Shown here piece after piece: positions 1 through 8,484 of a stretch of DNA of 64,000 bases. The stretch is from Paenibacillus polymyxa (GTDB taxonomy: Bacteria > Bacillota > Bacilli > Paenibacillales > Paenibacillaceae): assembly GCF_015710975.1 (NCBI RefSeq), contig NZ_CP049783.1, forward strand, positions 2,291,501 to 2,355,500. The letters are read 5' to 3'. Each line of letters opens with the position of its first letter. Positions within the stretch are counted from its first letter, which is position 1. Made by a program: the position numbers and the translations under genes. Below the pieces are notes generated by a model. It was not told where the DNA came from, searched no databases, and saw nothing but the letters and a program-made list of their open reading frames with translations.

Positions 1-773
1 AAAATATCCTTTGGATCATAGGCCTGGAAAGCCTGCAGTACAGCAGGATGATCTACGCCGTGCATGGTGGTGTAATGGATCAGTGTCTCCAACGACCGGG
101 CATCCTCCAGCTTCATCGTGCAGAACATATCCAACCAGCGTTGCCACAACTGCAGCGGCGGGCTGTCTAGTTGAATACCATGCTCGTCTAACACGTTAGA
201 CCAATCCCACAGCCATAACCCGTGCAAGGCAAGCATGTTTTCTATATAGGTAGGTAGACTTTCTGCAAGCAGCGTGAACTGGTCCAACTCATGCTCATAA
301 CAGAACACTGCTGGCTCTGTTGCGGATGTCGCTCTATCAAGCAGGATCGGATCACCAGCACCGTTATAGTTCAAAATAAGATATCGTTGTTCGTCCGCTG
401 CTGAGTCGGTATCTTCTCCATAGGATGTAAAATAGCCAATATCCTCATAATTCCAGCCAAATTCTCCTGTAATATCGTCAAGGTTAGTCGGTTCTTGTTC
501 AAGGTCATGGCTGCCTTCATATGAATACTCTGATTCATCGGCTACAATACAGTGTTGAGGGAGGCACCATAGCAAATGTAAGCTGCCACACCGCTTTAAT
601 AATTCAGACAGGGAGGCAGGCAAAGTGACCTGGAGCCGTTCCTCCAGCTCAGTCAGTTCCTCTTCGGAAATCCCCTTCGTGCATTGGTATGCCACGTCAG
701 GCATTCCACCTTGTCTCAGACGATCAGCGATTTCTCCGAGCTTTTCTAAGATATGTGCAAAATGTACTGTCAT
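1..773 (-). CDS. SMI1/KNR4-like (SUKH) protein, 3' end off window
   Basis: This minus-strand reading frame begins with ATG at 773 behind AAAGGAGG-type spacing and runs off the left edge, so 257 residues are visible and the C-terminus is missing. The N-terminal half carries the SUKH layout: a helix ending in a TELEERLQVTLPASL-type segment, then LLKRCGS, followed by acidic stretches and an NYNGAGDP strand. SUKH proteins are commonly immunity proteins for secreted bacterial toxins, but some have other roles. It lies 17 bp downstream of another SUKH gene on the same strand, so the two are probably cotranscribed. The family call rests on pattern recognition only. Confidence 0.6.
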   Translation of the reverse strand, partial: MTVHFAHILEKLGEIADRLRQGGMPDVAYQCTKGISEEELTELEERLQVTLPASLSELLKRCGSLHLLWCLPQHCIVADESEYSYEGSHDLEQEPTNLDDITGEFGWNYEDIGYFTSYGEDTDSAADEQRYLILNYNGAGDPILLDRATSATEPAVFCYEHELDQFTLLAESLPTYIENMLALHGLWLWDWSNVLDEHGIQLDSPPLQLWQRWLDMFCTMKLEDARSLETLIHYTTMHGVDHPAVLQAFQAYDPKDI

Positions 774-790
774 TTGTATTCGTCCTCCTT

Positions 791-1567
791 TTACTCTACA
801 ACCTGGCAATGTTCTTTTTGCAGGAATGATAGAACTTCATCATGAAGTGCTATCGCTTTAGGTTCATAAATGATCGCCACTTCGCGTCCATATGCATAAT
901 TGAAAAGTACGTATCCGCCAAGAGACTGAAGAAAAGCCAAGCAGATATGCTCGTTTTCAATCCATAGATTTGAGTCAAAATGCTGTTTAAAACGCTGAGC
1001 CAATAACTGTATAGATGCTGGAGCTACTTGCAAGGCTTGATCGTTCGGATTGGCTGAACCGTAAGCTTCCGCCGTCTCCGGTGGATTAAATTGTAGAAAT
1101 GTTGCAACTCTATCCAGACTGACAGGCTCGAAATAACGGGGGAATGGCTCTGTTTTTCCGAATTCATCCCGTAGTATATGCTCCAGCGTATCTGTAAATG
1201 GGGTTTGAACATCTAATGGCTTCATAGTAATGACCTCGGAATGTCGCGGTAGCCAAAGCAAGCCTTCGAGCTGAGGATGCACCGCTAGGAAATCACCATC
1301 TATGGAGCTGCTGATGACCACGCACTCGCCCAGCTGTTGCGCGGTAATCGGACAGTTATCATCATGCGTCCACAGTTCGTAATCCGCATAGGCTTGCAAT
1401 AGTAGAGGATCAGGTCGTTCAATCACCAGCAGACCGCAATAGGTACCTGGCCCGTATTGGGTGAGAAATGAAGCATAGGGAATTGGTAAAGTTATGCCAT
1501 AGGTATGTTCGAAATTTGTCAGTTCATCGGCAGCTACTGGCGTGTGTTGTGTGGAAACCCAATACAT
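791..1567 (-). CDS. SMI1/KNR4 (SUKH) family protein
   Basis: 258 residues, cytoplasmic, with no signal peptide or membrane segment. The N-terminus shows the SUKH core: a helix with LTNFEHTYGITLPIPYASFL, then a GPGTYCGLLVIERPD turn and a strand pattern ending in GDFLAVHPQ and GLLWLPRHS. The last 100 residues look like a second mixed alpha/beta unit. Family members are typically immunity proteins binding a cognate toxin domain; no toxin gene is visible here. The start at 1567 has a modest AGGTG ribosome site. The next gene downstream is also SUKH-like, which suggests a stacked immunity pair. Specific partner unknown. Confidence 0.65.
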   Translation of the reverse strand: MYWVSTQHTPVAADELTNFEHTYGITLPIPYASFLTQYGPGTYCGLLVIERPDPLLLQAYADYELWTHDDNCPITAQQLGECVVISSSIDGDFLAVHPQLEGLLWLPRHSEVITMKPLDVQTPFTDTLEHILRDEFGKTEPFPRYFEPVSLDRVATFLQFNPPETAEAYGSANPNDQALQVAPASIQLLAQRFKQHFDSNLWIENEHICLAFLQSLGGYVLFNYAYGREVAIIYEPKAIALHDEVLSFLQKEHCQVVE

Positions 1568-1725
1568 GTAGAATACACCTGCTTTCTGGCACTCTATCTA
1601 TAGGGATGGAGTCCAAATGTAAATGAGAGATATGCTATAATCAGGAAATAAAATAGTTAAATATTAGTCTATCTCAATTATGTAAGAACTACAATTTGTG
1701 AGGGTACGAAAGGGGAACACATCGT

Positions 1726-3360
1726 ATGACATCGGGGGTACAGGCCTACATAGATCCAATTTTTGAAGAGATTGACCAGAGATACGCTTCTGAGCAAAAG
1801 CGCATCGCGGAATTCAAGAACAAAAGCGTCCTTCACGAAGGGATTCATGAATACTTAAAAGTTACCTGTAAGAGAGATGGGGTATGGGTCGATACCTACG
1901 AACCGTTTGATTGGGATCATCGTAGACCAGACACAAAAATTCCTGGTTTTACGGAGGAAGTGACGCTCCAGCAGGTGCAGGATAAATGGATGCCAGTGTT
2001 CAAAGAACGGATAGCGGCTCTGTATAAATCGGAAGAATTTGGTCCTATGTTTTTTCGTTATCGGCTGGAATTTCATCTGGAGGTGGTCTTTGAGAATAAG
2101 GCCAATCATTTTAAATTCTCGCTCCTGAACGAAGATAAGCGGCAGCACCTGTTAGCCTCTATTGAACGGTTTGTGGAGCAGAAGCTCAATCCTGCCAGTA
2201 GAGCTATGCCAAAGGAAGAGGACGATTTTTTCTTAGTAAGGCACTTGCTTGATCCTCATTTGTACCCTGTAGACGCCCAGCGGGTGAATGAACTGCTGAA
2301 TCGAATGGATGCAAAAGTGCAGGTCAGCCGCAAGCGAGAAGAAGCATGGAGGCATCAGCTGAGCAGAGGCTTAATGCATTGGGCTGAAGATGAATTTTTG
2401 GCTAAGTATACAGATCAGGGAAAAAGTTACGGGCTTGATTATACGGTGAGACCCGATATTCTTCCTTCAGATATTCCCGCCCCGGTTATGGAGATGTTCC
2501 TGCTGACCGCGATGCGAGTGGGTCTGACCGATGCCGATGCACGGCAGAAGTATTTGGAGATTGCTGCACAATTGGGTTCAGAGCAGGCTGTTCAGTGGCT
2601 TAAGAGCGGATCAGGCAGCATTCCAGCGTCATATACAAGCGAGCGTGTCACCTGCCAAGCGAATGATATTTTGCAAACACTAGAGGTTCAGATTCGTTCT
2701 GAGGAAGAAGAGAGCTACAGAGAAGCACTCATATATCTATGTGATATATTACGGAAAGGCTTTACTAAGGAATATGGGATGAAGTTTAAAAGCAAAGTGA
2801 AAAACTATCTACCCGTACCCAAGTTGGCCAAATCTGCATTACATCGTTTCTTTGCCAATGCACTTGAATACCCTTCGCTGCTTCCGTTGCTGGCGGAATA
2901 TGCCGAGAACGTGATGGAAGAATTCAAGTGGTACAACGATGTAGAGCCGGGGGAGAAGTCGGCGATGCCAGGAACCTATGCGGTGATGGGATTAGGACTT
3001 AAAGGAACGGAGTATTTTTCGCTGGTAAATCGTTATATGAAGCTGGTAGACAGTGAACATCAGTCGGTACAGGACGGTTACGCCGCTGTATTTGCTGAGG
3101 CGCATGGACTGACACCGGATACGATCCCCGTTTGGGCGAGGATTCTTTTGGCAGGTAATGATTCCGCCAAACCACTAAAATCGGCTGGCATTGAAAGTGT
3201 AGAGCAGGCACAGGCGTTAGTAGATGTGCTTCTACAACTGGAAGACTACGAACAAGAGATGCTCGTTTATCGTATATGGGGTGGCGCGAAGAAACTAAAA
3301 AACAGCCTGAAGCAGGCTGTCCCTGAGGTAAAAGAGTTACTGGAGCCGCTTATTCCATAA
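1726..3360 (+). CDS. hypothetical cytoplasmic protein, 544 aa
   Basis: A long, highly charged, Trp/Tyr-rich protein without signal peptide or membrane helix. I do not recognise the family with confidence. Visible features are a WVDTYEPFDWDHRRP segment near residue 55, many helical Glu/Lys-rich stretches, and a largely alpha-helical C-terminal half. ATG at 1726 follows GAAAGGGGA at good spacing. It is divergent from the SUKH pair on its left and convergent with the zinc-ribbon operon on its right, whose last gene overlaps its 3' end by 11 bp. It interrupts the run of immunity-like genes, so a role in the same island is only a guess. Confidence 0.6.
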   Translation: MTSGVQAYIDPIFEEIDQRYASEQKRIAEFKNKSVLHEGIHEYLKVTCKRDGVWVDTYEPFDWDHRRPDTKIPGFTEEVTLQQVQDKWMPVFKERIAALYKSEEFGPMFFRYRLEFHLEVVFENKANHFKFSLLNEDKRQHLLASIERFVEQKLNPASRAMPKEEDDFFLVRHLLDPHLYPVDAQRVNELLNRMDAKVQVSRKREEAWRHQLSRGLMHWAEDEFLAKYTDQGKSYGLDYTVRPDILPSDIPAPVMEMFLLTAMRVGLTDADARQKYLEIAAQLGSEQAVQWLKSGSGSIPASYTSERVTCQANDILQTLEVQIRSEEEESYREALIYLCDILRKGFTKEYGMKFKSKVKNYLPVPKLAKSALHRFFANALEYPSLLPLLAEYAENVMEEFKWYNDVEPGEKSAMPGTYAVMGLGLKGTEYFSLVNRYMKLVDSEHQSVQDGYAAVFAEAHGLTPDTIPVWARILLAGNDSAKPLKSAGIESVEQAQALVDVLLQLEDYEQEMLVYRIWGGAKKLKNSLKQAVPEVKELLEPLIP

Positions 3361-3546
3361 AAGCATCGTATTCTTGATCATATCGCAGTCCCTGCGCAAT
3401 GTGTTGAATATCTGGCTCGCTTCCACTGCGGCGTAGCACTTCAATAACATCCTGTACAGTCGCTATTTCCAGCCAAGATTGCACGTGATGGTCTGGGAAA
3501 CGGCCTGGATCAGTGCTTCTAGGCTGTCAAAAGTTTGTATACTCAT
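3350..3546 (-). pseudogene. small gene with an internal frameshift
   Basis: Reading from ATG at 3546 gives MSIQTFDSLEALIQAVSQ and hits TAG after 27 codons. The alternative frame gives a continuous stretch GRFPDHHVQSWLEIATVQ followed by about 35 more residues up to a TAA at 3350. The two halves join naturally near 3500 if one base is added or removed, giving a protein of about 65 residues. The ATG overlaps the upstream zinc-ribbon stop by 4 bp (ATGA), which argues that this was a coupled gene. The family is not recognised. It could be a decayed gene, a sequencing error or, less likely, programmed frameshifting. Confidence 0.5.
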
Positions 3547-4187
3547 GTTTGGTAATGCTCTCCCTTAGACGCTTGTTTATGCTGTAGCTTTTGTAATATT
3601 TTTAAAATGGCCTGGCGATTTTTGGCATCCTTAATGTATTTGGGAATGGAATGGGAAGCCGTACGCATCATACCGGATGAGGGTTTTTCTCGCAACTCGG
3701 CAGAGATATAGGAGAGCAGGTAATTCAGGTGTATCCGGTTAAGAGCCCAGACTGGTTTCCCCCGATAGTAATCAAGGAAGTACAGCTGGAGCTGGAAAAT
3801 AGGATCTTTTCCATTTTGGATCACGTCCGTATGCCATTCACGTGACTGCATACGATGCACCGGAACCTGATTACGTGTTTCGCAATGCGGACAGTGTATA
3901 TTTGTATTTTTGTGAGTAACCGTTCGGTCATCATGAATTTCGATATTAAAATATCGTTCACAATGGCTGCATACGCTGCGTGCATAGAATTTATACGATT
4001 CTGGCTGCTGAAATGTGTAGTAACAATGAGAGCAACGAACAACGTAATAACAGTCTTCCTTTGATTTGGAAATAGAAGCTTGACTCTGACAGCGAGGGCA
4101 GTGGACAGCTACCTGTTCTCCCCTCCAGATCACGGCGGCAAAGTCATATTTATATCCATATTCATCTTTGAAGCGTTTTTGCTCCAT
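3543..4187 (-). CDS. double zinc-ribbon protein of unknown function
   Basis: 214 residues from ATG at 4187, chosen over an upstream in-frame ATG because AAAGGAGG sits 9 nt before it. Four CxxC pairs (CPRC, CSHC, CSHC, CPHC) lie in the first 110 residues and can form two zinc ribbons, each resembling the metal sites of transposase or RNA-polymerase-associated ribbons. The C-terminal 100 residues are basic and helical, with YISAELREKPSSGMM and SIPKYIKDAKNRQAI. This suggests a nucleic-acid or protein-binding role. It is translationally coupled to the small frameshifted gene that follows. No catalytic motif is seen. Confidence 0.65.
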   Translation of the reverse strand: MEQKRFKDEYGYKYDFAAVIWRGEQVAVHCPRCQSQASISKSKEDCYYVVRCSHCYYTFQQPESYKFYARSVCSHCERYFNIEIHDDRTVTHKNTNIHCPHCETRNQVPVHRMQSREWHTDVIQNGKDPIFQLQLYFLDYYRGKPVWALNRIHLNYLLSYISAELREKPSSGMMRTASHSIPKYIKDAKNRQAILKILQKLQHKQASKGEHYQT

Positions 4188-4299
4188 GTTCGTTCCTCCT
4201 TTTCGGAAAGAGCGTAAAAACGTACTTTTTATTATCATATGTTATAATATTCCTTAACAACAGAATGGCTTAGATGGGCGGTCGGCTAGTTTCCTGTGA

Positions 4300-4343
4300 A
4301 GGAGGTGAGGGTCCTGATTCTTTCCTTCCATAAAAAGAAATAG
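4300..4343 (+). pseudogene. remnant of a holin-like (type I) toxin gene
   Basis: AAGGAGGTGAGG is followed directly by a short frame ending VLILSFHKKK and TAG at 4341. Small holin-like toxins of Bacillus and Paenibacillus typically end in a hydrophobic helix followed by LSFHKKK, so the tail is recognisable. The ATG and about 15 residues of the membrane helix are missing, as if deleted between the ribosome site and the last helical turn. What remains (12 codons from a possible GTG) cannot span a membrane. The family attribution is from memory and could be tested by comparing intact copies elsewhere in the genome. Confidence 0.5.
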
Positions 4344-4456
4344 ACCGCCCGTGGTAGGAACCGGTCTATTTCATGTACCGTAAACTTGCAGCCACCGCCC
4401 TTAAAAGCGGCTGTTGCCAAAGAGTGGGGATGTTGACGCATCTTCACTCTTTTTTA
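4338..4456. ncRNA. structured 3' region of the decayed toxin locus, possible antitoxin RNA
   Basis: Immediately after the toxin tail come three hairpins. AAATAGACCG at 4338-4347 pairs with CGGTCTATTT at 4362-4371. A GCAGCCACCGC to GCGGCTGTTGC arm pair surrounds 4395. AAGAGTG at 4420-4426 pairs with CACTCTT at 4445-4451 and runs into a T tract, forming a rho-independent terminator on the plus strand. This layout matches type I toxin mRNAs whose 3' end overlaps a convergent antisense RNA. Whether an antitoxin is still made cannot be read from sequence. Confidence 0.45.
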
Positions 4457-4554
4457 GAATATACATCTTATTCCCATTTTAACACTTGAAAAGGGCCTTT
4501 TCAATGTGCCGAAGCGTGGAAATAGGATTACGTAGTGCAAAGGAGAATGGGTAT

Positions 4555-5094
4555 ATGAGCATTTTTACAGGTTTGCAGCGTCCGCAATTCCAGGCCTACT
4601 ATGATAAGGAATTTCTTATAGAGCATCGTTTTGAAAACGGTCGAGGGTTTCCGCCTTCCTATATAGATTACGTCAAGACTCTTGGCTACGGGCGGTTATG
4701 TGGCGTATGGAACATCCATATTCCTCTCGGGGATCATCCGGATTCATGGCTTCATCGTTACCATGACTGGCGAGCTTGGTTTGATGATGTACTGGAATCG
4801 GAGGAGGTCTTACAAGAAGCGGCGTTGGAGCCAGATGGTTTCCCGCAATTATTGGAACATGCCGTTCCCTTCGCTTCCAGTGAAGAGGATGACCTGCTGG
4901 TCTGGGATATTCAATCGCCTGATAAACGGGGGGAATTCCCGATTTATGCTTTGAATCTGCGCACATTGGGCAACTTTCGATATGCAGCCCCGGATTTGTA
5001 TAGCTTCGTCGAAGCGCTGCTGGATGGGGAGCGTGTAAAGTCGATTTTGGGAACACATCGTACACCATTCCCTTATACATTTGTACCCTTTTAG
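4555..5094 (+). CDS. SMI1/KNR4-like (SUKH) protein
   Basis: 179 residues from ATG at 4555, preferred over an in-frame upstream start because AAAGGAG lies 9 nt before it. It has the SUKH pattern: FPPSYIDYVKTLGYGRLCG, then HIPLGDHPDS, and a strand-turn series with DDLLVWDIQSPDKRGEFPIY and a C-terminal SFVEALLDG helix. It is probably an immunity-type protein without a visible cognate toxin. It stands alone on the plus strand directly after the decayed toxin locus, and its transcript ends in a strong terminator shared with the convergent operon on the other strand. Confidence 0.7.
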   Translation: MSIFTGLQRPQFQAYYDKEFLIEHRFENGRGFPPSYIDYVKTLGYGRLCGVWNIHIPLGDHPDSWLHRYHDWRAWFDDVLESEEVLQEAALEPDGFPQLLEHAVPFASSEEDDLLVWDIQSPDKRGEFPIYALNLRTLGNFRYAAPDLYSFVEALLDGERVKSILGTHRTPFPYTFVPF

Positions 5095-5100
5095 ATCGTT

Positions 5101-5140
5101 AAAGAGCCACCCTAGTTTTCGAAGTCTAAGGTGGCTCTTT
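5101..5140. terminator. bidirectional rho-independent terminator
   Basis: AAAGAGCCACC at 5101-5111 pairs with GGTGGCTCTTT at 5130-5140, extended by an inner TAG/CTA pair. T tracts follow on both strands. It separates the plus-strand SUKH gene from the end of the minus-strand immunity-like operon. Confidence 0.9.
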
Positions 5141-5161
5141 GCGTTGCTATTCTTCTAGCTT

Positions 5162-5596
5162 TTATGTTTGGGCTAAATATTGCTGTACCAGTTCATATCC
5201 AGCCACGCCCATTACAGGATATTGATTATATTCTTTTAGTTCCAGGTTGCGTACATATTCATCTCCGTAATACAGATGGCCCGCGCAATTAAAATATTTT
5301 AGCTGCTGTTGTTCCTCAGATAGAGGGCGATGATCGATAATGGGCCATACCCCCTTTGTCAGATTTTGGGTGGCAGTGAATATAACCTCGAACCTGCCCC
5401 GGTAATCTGTGAATGAGAGATATGTAGCTTCACCCTCGTACGCTGGATTCTGACCTATGGATAGAACACCAAAGGAGAACGCTTTTTTGAATCGACCATA
5501 CAGCGCGCAGATCACCTGACATACCGCAAATCGGCCGTCATGCATGGGGATAACAAAAATATCGCCTTCCTGATGTTTGATTCTTTTGAATACCAT
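5162..5596 (-). CDS. Imm26-like immunity protein
   Basis: 144 residues, cytoplasmic. The N-terminus GDIFVIPMHDGRFAVCQVI matches the opening of immunity protein 26 family members, which start with a beta hairpin of the form GDIFxIPLxDGxxxxGxV. A YRGRFEVIFTATQNL segment and an acidic C-terminus follow. It is the last gene of the seven-gene minus-strand operon, starting only 2 bp after the stop of its upstream neighbour, so it is translationally coupled. Imm26 proteins are predicted to neutralise secreted nuclease-type toxins; the partner here is unknown. Confidence 0.65.
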   Translation of the reverse strand: MVFKRIKHQEGDIFVIPMHDGRFAVCQVICALYGRFKKAFSFGVLSIGQNPAYEGEATYLSFTDYRGRFEVIFTATQNLTKGVWPIIDHRPLSEEQQQLKYFNCAGHLYYGDEYVRNLELKEYNQYPVMGVAGYELVQQYLAQT

Positions 5597-5598
5597 CG

Positions 5599-6159
5599 TC
5601 AGGCCAGCTCTTCCTGAAGAATCTCAGTTTTTAGACCTTTAGCGCTGGTAATTGTAATGCTAATCGCATCAAAACCGTTTCGCTTGGCCTCTTCAAAATC
5701 ACACCGTTCGCCGCTGATCAGCTCCAGCTGCCCGTTCTCATCCACATCATCTGCAAATTCGTCATCCCAATCAACATTATAAAAAGCAGTCACGGTCACC
5801 TCAAAGGTATCTTCACCATCATCGTCCAGATAAGGCAGCAGGGGGGTGCGATTGTTCTGCTGTTCCTCCGTATATACTTCACACAGCAGTGCATCGTAGC
5901 CATGGCGGGTTCCATCAAAAATGACGATCTGCTCACCTGTGACCACATCTTCTGCAATAATGAGCTGGGGTGCAAACTCCGTTACAGCAATCAGCTCATC
6001 CATGAATTCTCCATAATAAAAAATGTGGAATTTCGTATTTCCGGCCTGTGAACGGAGCTTACCTGTCCATTCCTGCTCGACCCATGCCTCCGGGTTTTCG
6101 GGCACAACCCAACCATCCAAATAAGCGGGTCCTAATTTAACATGATGTGTTTCTGTCAT
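5599..6159 (-). CDS. hypothetical acidic protein, 186 aa
   Basis: A soluble, strongly acidic protein with a good GGAAGG ribosome site 8 nt before ATG at 6159. Visible segments are LGPAYLDGWVVPENPEAWVEQ, a FHIFYYGEFMDELIAV strand region, a clustered acidic loop near residue 110 (YLDDDGEDTFEV) and DWDDEFADDVDENG. I do not recognise the family. Position between an anchored protein and an Imm26-like protein in one operon, small size and acidity are compatible with an immunity protein, since many mimic nucleic acid by acidic surfaces. That role is inference. Confidence 0.6.
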   Translation of the reverse strand: MTETHHVKLGPAYLDGWVVPENPEAWVEQEWTGKLRSQAGNTKFHIFYYGEFMDELIAVTEFAPQLIIAEDVVTGEQIVIFDGTRHGYDALLCEVYTEEQQNNRTPLLPYLDDDGEDTFEVTVTAFYNVDWDDEFADDVDENGQLELISGERCDFEEAKRNGFDAISITITSAKGLKTEILQEELA

Positions 6160-6187
6160 CCGTAGCGCCTTCCTTTCTTTTCATTCA

Positions 6188-6817
6188 TTATGACATGGAC
6201 AGGGTCACGATTTTGTTGTCCTCGTCAACATCTACCTTCACGTTCACTCCCAGCTTGTCCTTAAACAGCTTACTGATATTGATATAGTTATCCTTTACCG
6301 CACGGCTTGAATTACCAGTGGTGCGAGTCATCCCAGCGGTGATGATGGAGCGAACATAGGTTTTGTCGAGCTTGGCTTCAGGATTGTAAGTATAAATAAC
6401 CTGCTCTTGTTGATTGTAATAATGGGTTAACTCCGTATAGTCGTTGGCGTTCTCATACTGTTTTTCCTCACGCACATAATCGGGATGGTCCATGGTGTAG
6501 TGGATTCCCCCGTCCAGAAAAGGATTTTCTTTGGAGGGCTTGAGTTCATACTGTCCATAGGCTAGTTGAAACAGATACTCTATGCCTGAGCCCTCTGCCT
6601 GATAGTAGAGCTGACGATGGTCCCCATTTTTATCTATTGCGGTATAGCTGCTGATTAAAGGCCAGGCATCGTACTTTTTACCCTTTACCTCAACGGCAAC
6701 CTTATAATGTACGAGCACCTTTTCATTTTGGAATAACCCAAAGCTGCTCATAATGAAATACGCAGGCACACATATAATTCCGATAATCAATATGAATATA
6801 AATATTCTTACACGCAT
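6188..6817 (-). CDS. membrane-anchored hypothetical protein, 209 aa
   Basis: Residues 4-27 form one hydrophobic helix (RIFIFILIIGIICVPAYFIM) with a positive start, consistent with an N-terminal anchor and an extracytoplasmic C-terminal domain of about 180 residues. That domain is rich in Tyr and beta-prone segments, such as HYKVAVEVKGKKYDAWPLIS and YTYNPEAKLDKTYVRSIITAG. Family not recognised. AAAGGAG precedes ATG at 6817 by 13 nt, slightly long. It is the only membrane-linked member of the operon, so it could act on a toxin or envelope target outside the membrane, which is speculation. Confidence 0.55.
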   Translation of the reverse strand: MRVRIFIFILIIGIICVPAYFIMSSFGLFQNEKVLVHYKVAVEVKGKKYDAWPLISSYTAIDKNGDHRQLYYQAEGSGIEYLFQLAYGQYELKPSKENPFLDGGIHYTMDHPDYVREEKQYENANDYTELTHYYNQQEQVIYTYNPEAKLDKTYVRSIITAGMTRTTGNSSRAVKDNYINISKLFKDKLGVNVKVDVDEDNKIVTLSMS

Positions 6818-6846
6818 GAGTAGAGTAATTCTCCTTTGGTTGTCGA

Positions 6847-7353
6847 TTATGTGGACAGCTCTCGTTGGGCAGAAGCGCCGAATTCCTCATGTTGCAATAA
6901 TTGCTTCAGCGCATGTTGTGCAAAAGGGTTGGCTTTATGTGCGCGAAGCAGTGCAAAAGCGGCCCCCTTGACTAAGATATATGTATCACTGCAGATTATG
7001 TCCAAAGCTAAACGTAGCTCTGCTTCTGAACAAGGCATCCATGCCAAAGTTTGTAAAGCTGCGTTTTGCACATCATCATCTTCATCAGGCTTGCACAGCA
7101 GCTCGCGAATTCCTCGCATGATCATCGGCTGCTGGCTCTGATCTGCATATAGTCCGATGACCTTCAGCGCTTCTATACGAAGCAGATCCTCCTCGGATGA
7201 TTGCTGCGCAAGCTGCAAAAGTAATGCGGTGGTGTCCTCCACAGGCTGGGGGATCGCTGTTAATTCGCGTAGTGATACCAATCGATCTTCATACGATAGT
7301 GTAGGGAAAATAGATAAAAATGTCTTTCCCTCATCATCGGTTTGTATGGACAT
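6847..7353 (-). CDS. HEAT-like repeat protein, 168 aa
   Basis: The protein is almost wholly alpha-helical with about four consecutive helix pairs of HEAT/PBS-lyase type: DTTALLLQLAQQSSEEDLLR followed by IEALKVIGLYADQ, then DDVQNAALQTLAWMP, SEAELRLALDIIC, and KGAAFALLRAHKANPFAQHALKQLLQ. Such repeats are protein-binding scaffolds. HEAT-like proteins recur in polymorphic-toxin immunity arrays, fitting its place in this operon. AAGGAGGG sits 5 nt before ATG at 7353. No enzymatic motif is present. Confidence 0.65.
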   Translation of the reverse strand: MSIQTDDEGKTFLSIFPTLSYEDRLVSLRELTAIPQPVEDTTALLLQLAQQSSEEDLLRIEALKVIGLYADQSQQPMIMRGIRELLCKPDEDDDVQNAALQTLAWMPCSEAELRLALDIICSDTYILVKGAAFALLRAHKANPFAQHALKQLLQHEEFGASAQRELST

Positions 7354-7397
7354 ATACCCTCCTTATTTCTTAGCCAGATTACTTTTGGCATTGTGTA

Positions 7398-7808
7398 TTA
7401 CCTACTCTTATGTCTGTAGTTCGATAAAGCCTCTTCCGTTCCGCCCCCCTCCAGCAGCACCATAATCGCATAGGAGATTGTATCAATCCAATCGTCAAGG
7501 GTACTAATCTGCTCTGCGGTCAGCAGGTGATTCCGTTGCAGCATACTATCAGGATACAACGCCCATGCCCGTGTATATTGGCAAATTCCCCACAGAGCGG
7601 CTATAAGCTCCCGTTCTACGGACGGTTTCTCCAACTCATCTGCCAGAACTTCAATGATAGTCATGAGCTCATGAAAATTATCCTCGATCAGTTCGCCTTG
7701 AAAGGGACGAAGCATCCCTAAAAATCCGCTTCGCATTTTGGGATGCTCCAGATCATCATGAATAAAAGAATGACAGTGCAACAGCTCACGGGCTTCTTGT
7801 TTATTCAT
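7398..7808 (-). CDS. hypothetical helical protein, 136 aa
   Basis: The longer in-frame start at 7904 would overlap the upstream gene by over 100 bp, so ATG at 7808 is chosen; it overlaps the neighbour's stop by 8 bp, implying coupled translation. The sequence is helical, beginning MNKQEARELLHCHSFIHDDL, with HELMTIIEVLADELEKPSVE and a Trp-containing LIAALWGICQYTRAWALYPD stretch. Family not recognised. It resembles small helical immunity or adaptor proteins in size and context only. Confidence 0.55.
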   Translation of the reverse strand: MNKQEARELLHCHSFIHDDLEHPKMRSGFLGMLRPFQGELIEDNFHELMTIIEVLADELEKPSVERELIAALWGICQYTRAWALYPDSMLQRNHLLTAEQISTLDDWIDTISYAIMVLLEGGGTEEALSNYRHKSR

Positions 7809-8445
7809 GAAGTTCCGTAATCTCTGCACGGATACCTCTGCACAGAAAGCTGCCTGACAGCCCTGACAAGGCATCGATGTCAACGACCATGTCAGCTTCT
7901 TCATAGCGGAAATCGAGCTGCAAGATGATATTTTCTGTTTCTACAGGGGTTAATACATGCTCTTTGGTCTCCAGAAATGTAAAGGTCACTGCATAGCGTG
8001 GAATGTCCTGGACTGGAGCTTCAGGGATCACTGGTGCCTCAGCCGAAGGTTCCAGATCCGGTGATTTAGGAACCAGCACGCTAGCGGGGGATAGCTCAAT
8101 TGTCAGTGTAATCTGGTCTTTCGTCATATTGGCAGCCGTGATTCGGTCATAGTGGAAAGGTGGGAAATAGCCGAGCTTTTCGACAATGCTGTCTGCACCT
8201 TGAATAGAAACGGTTGGAGAGAAAGCCAGTTCCAGTCCGATAGACCCTGTCAGTTGGTCTTCATATTCTGGATTGATACGGATATGGACCTTTTCCGGCT
8301 CTACCTTCAACATCGTACCTATAAAATACTGTTTGCCATGGATCAGAACAACATCATGCGGAACGAACGGTAGAGCTCCTCCCGCTTGATAATGAATGAG
8401 ATATTCGTTTTCTTTTTTTTCAGCCTTTTGAACTTGAATTTGCAT
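7801..8445 (-). CDS. hypothetical protein, 214 aa, possible two-domain immunity protein
   Basis: AGGAGG lies 9 nt before ATG at 8445. The N-terminal 125 residues are beta-rich (GGALPFVPHDVVLIHGKQYF, then FHYDRITAANMTKDQITLTI). A Pro/Glu-rich linker near residues 125-145 leads to a second beta domain with ILQLDFRYEEADMVVDIDAL. The last part vaguely recalls Imm50-type strand patterns, but I am not certain. It is the second gene of the operon, 39 bp after the first, and overlaps the next gene. Function unknown. Confidence 0.55.
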   Translation of the reverse strand: MQIQVQKAEKKENEYLIHYQAGGALPFVPHDVVLIHGKQYFIGTMLKVEPEKVHIRINPEYEDQLTGSIGLELAFSPTVSIQGADSIVEKLGYFPPFHYDRITAANMTKDQITLTIELSPASVLVPKSPDLEPSAEAPVIPEAPVQDIPRYAVTFTFLETKEHVLTPVETENIILQLDFRYEEADMVVDIDALSGLSGSFLCRGIRAEITELHE

Positions 8446-8484
8446 AAATTGCAGCCTCCTAGGGTTAATGCGATGACGGATTGT

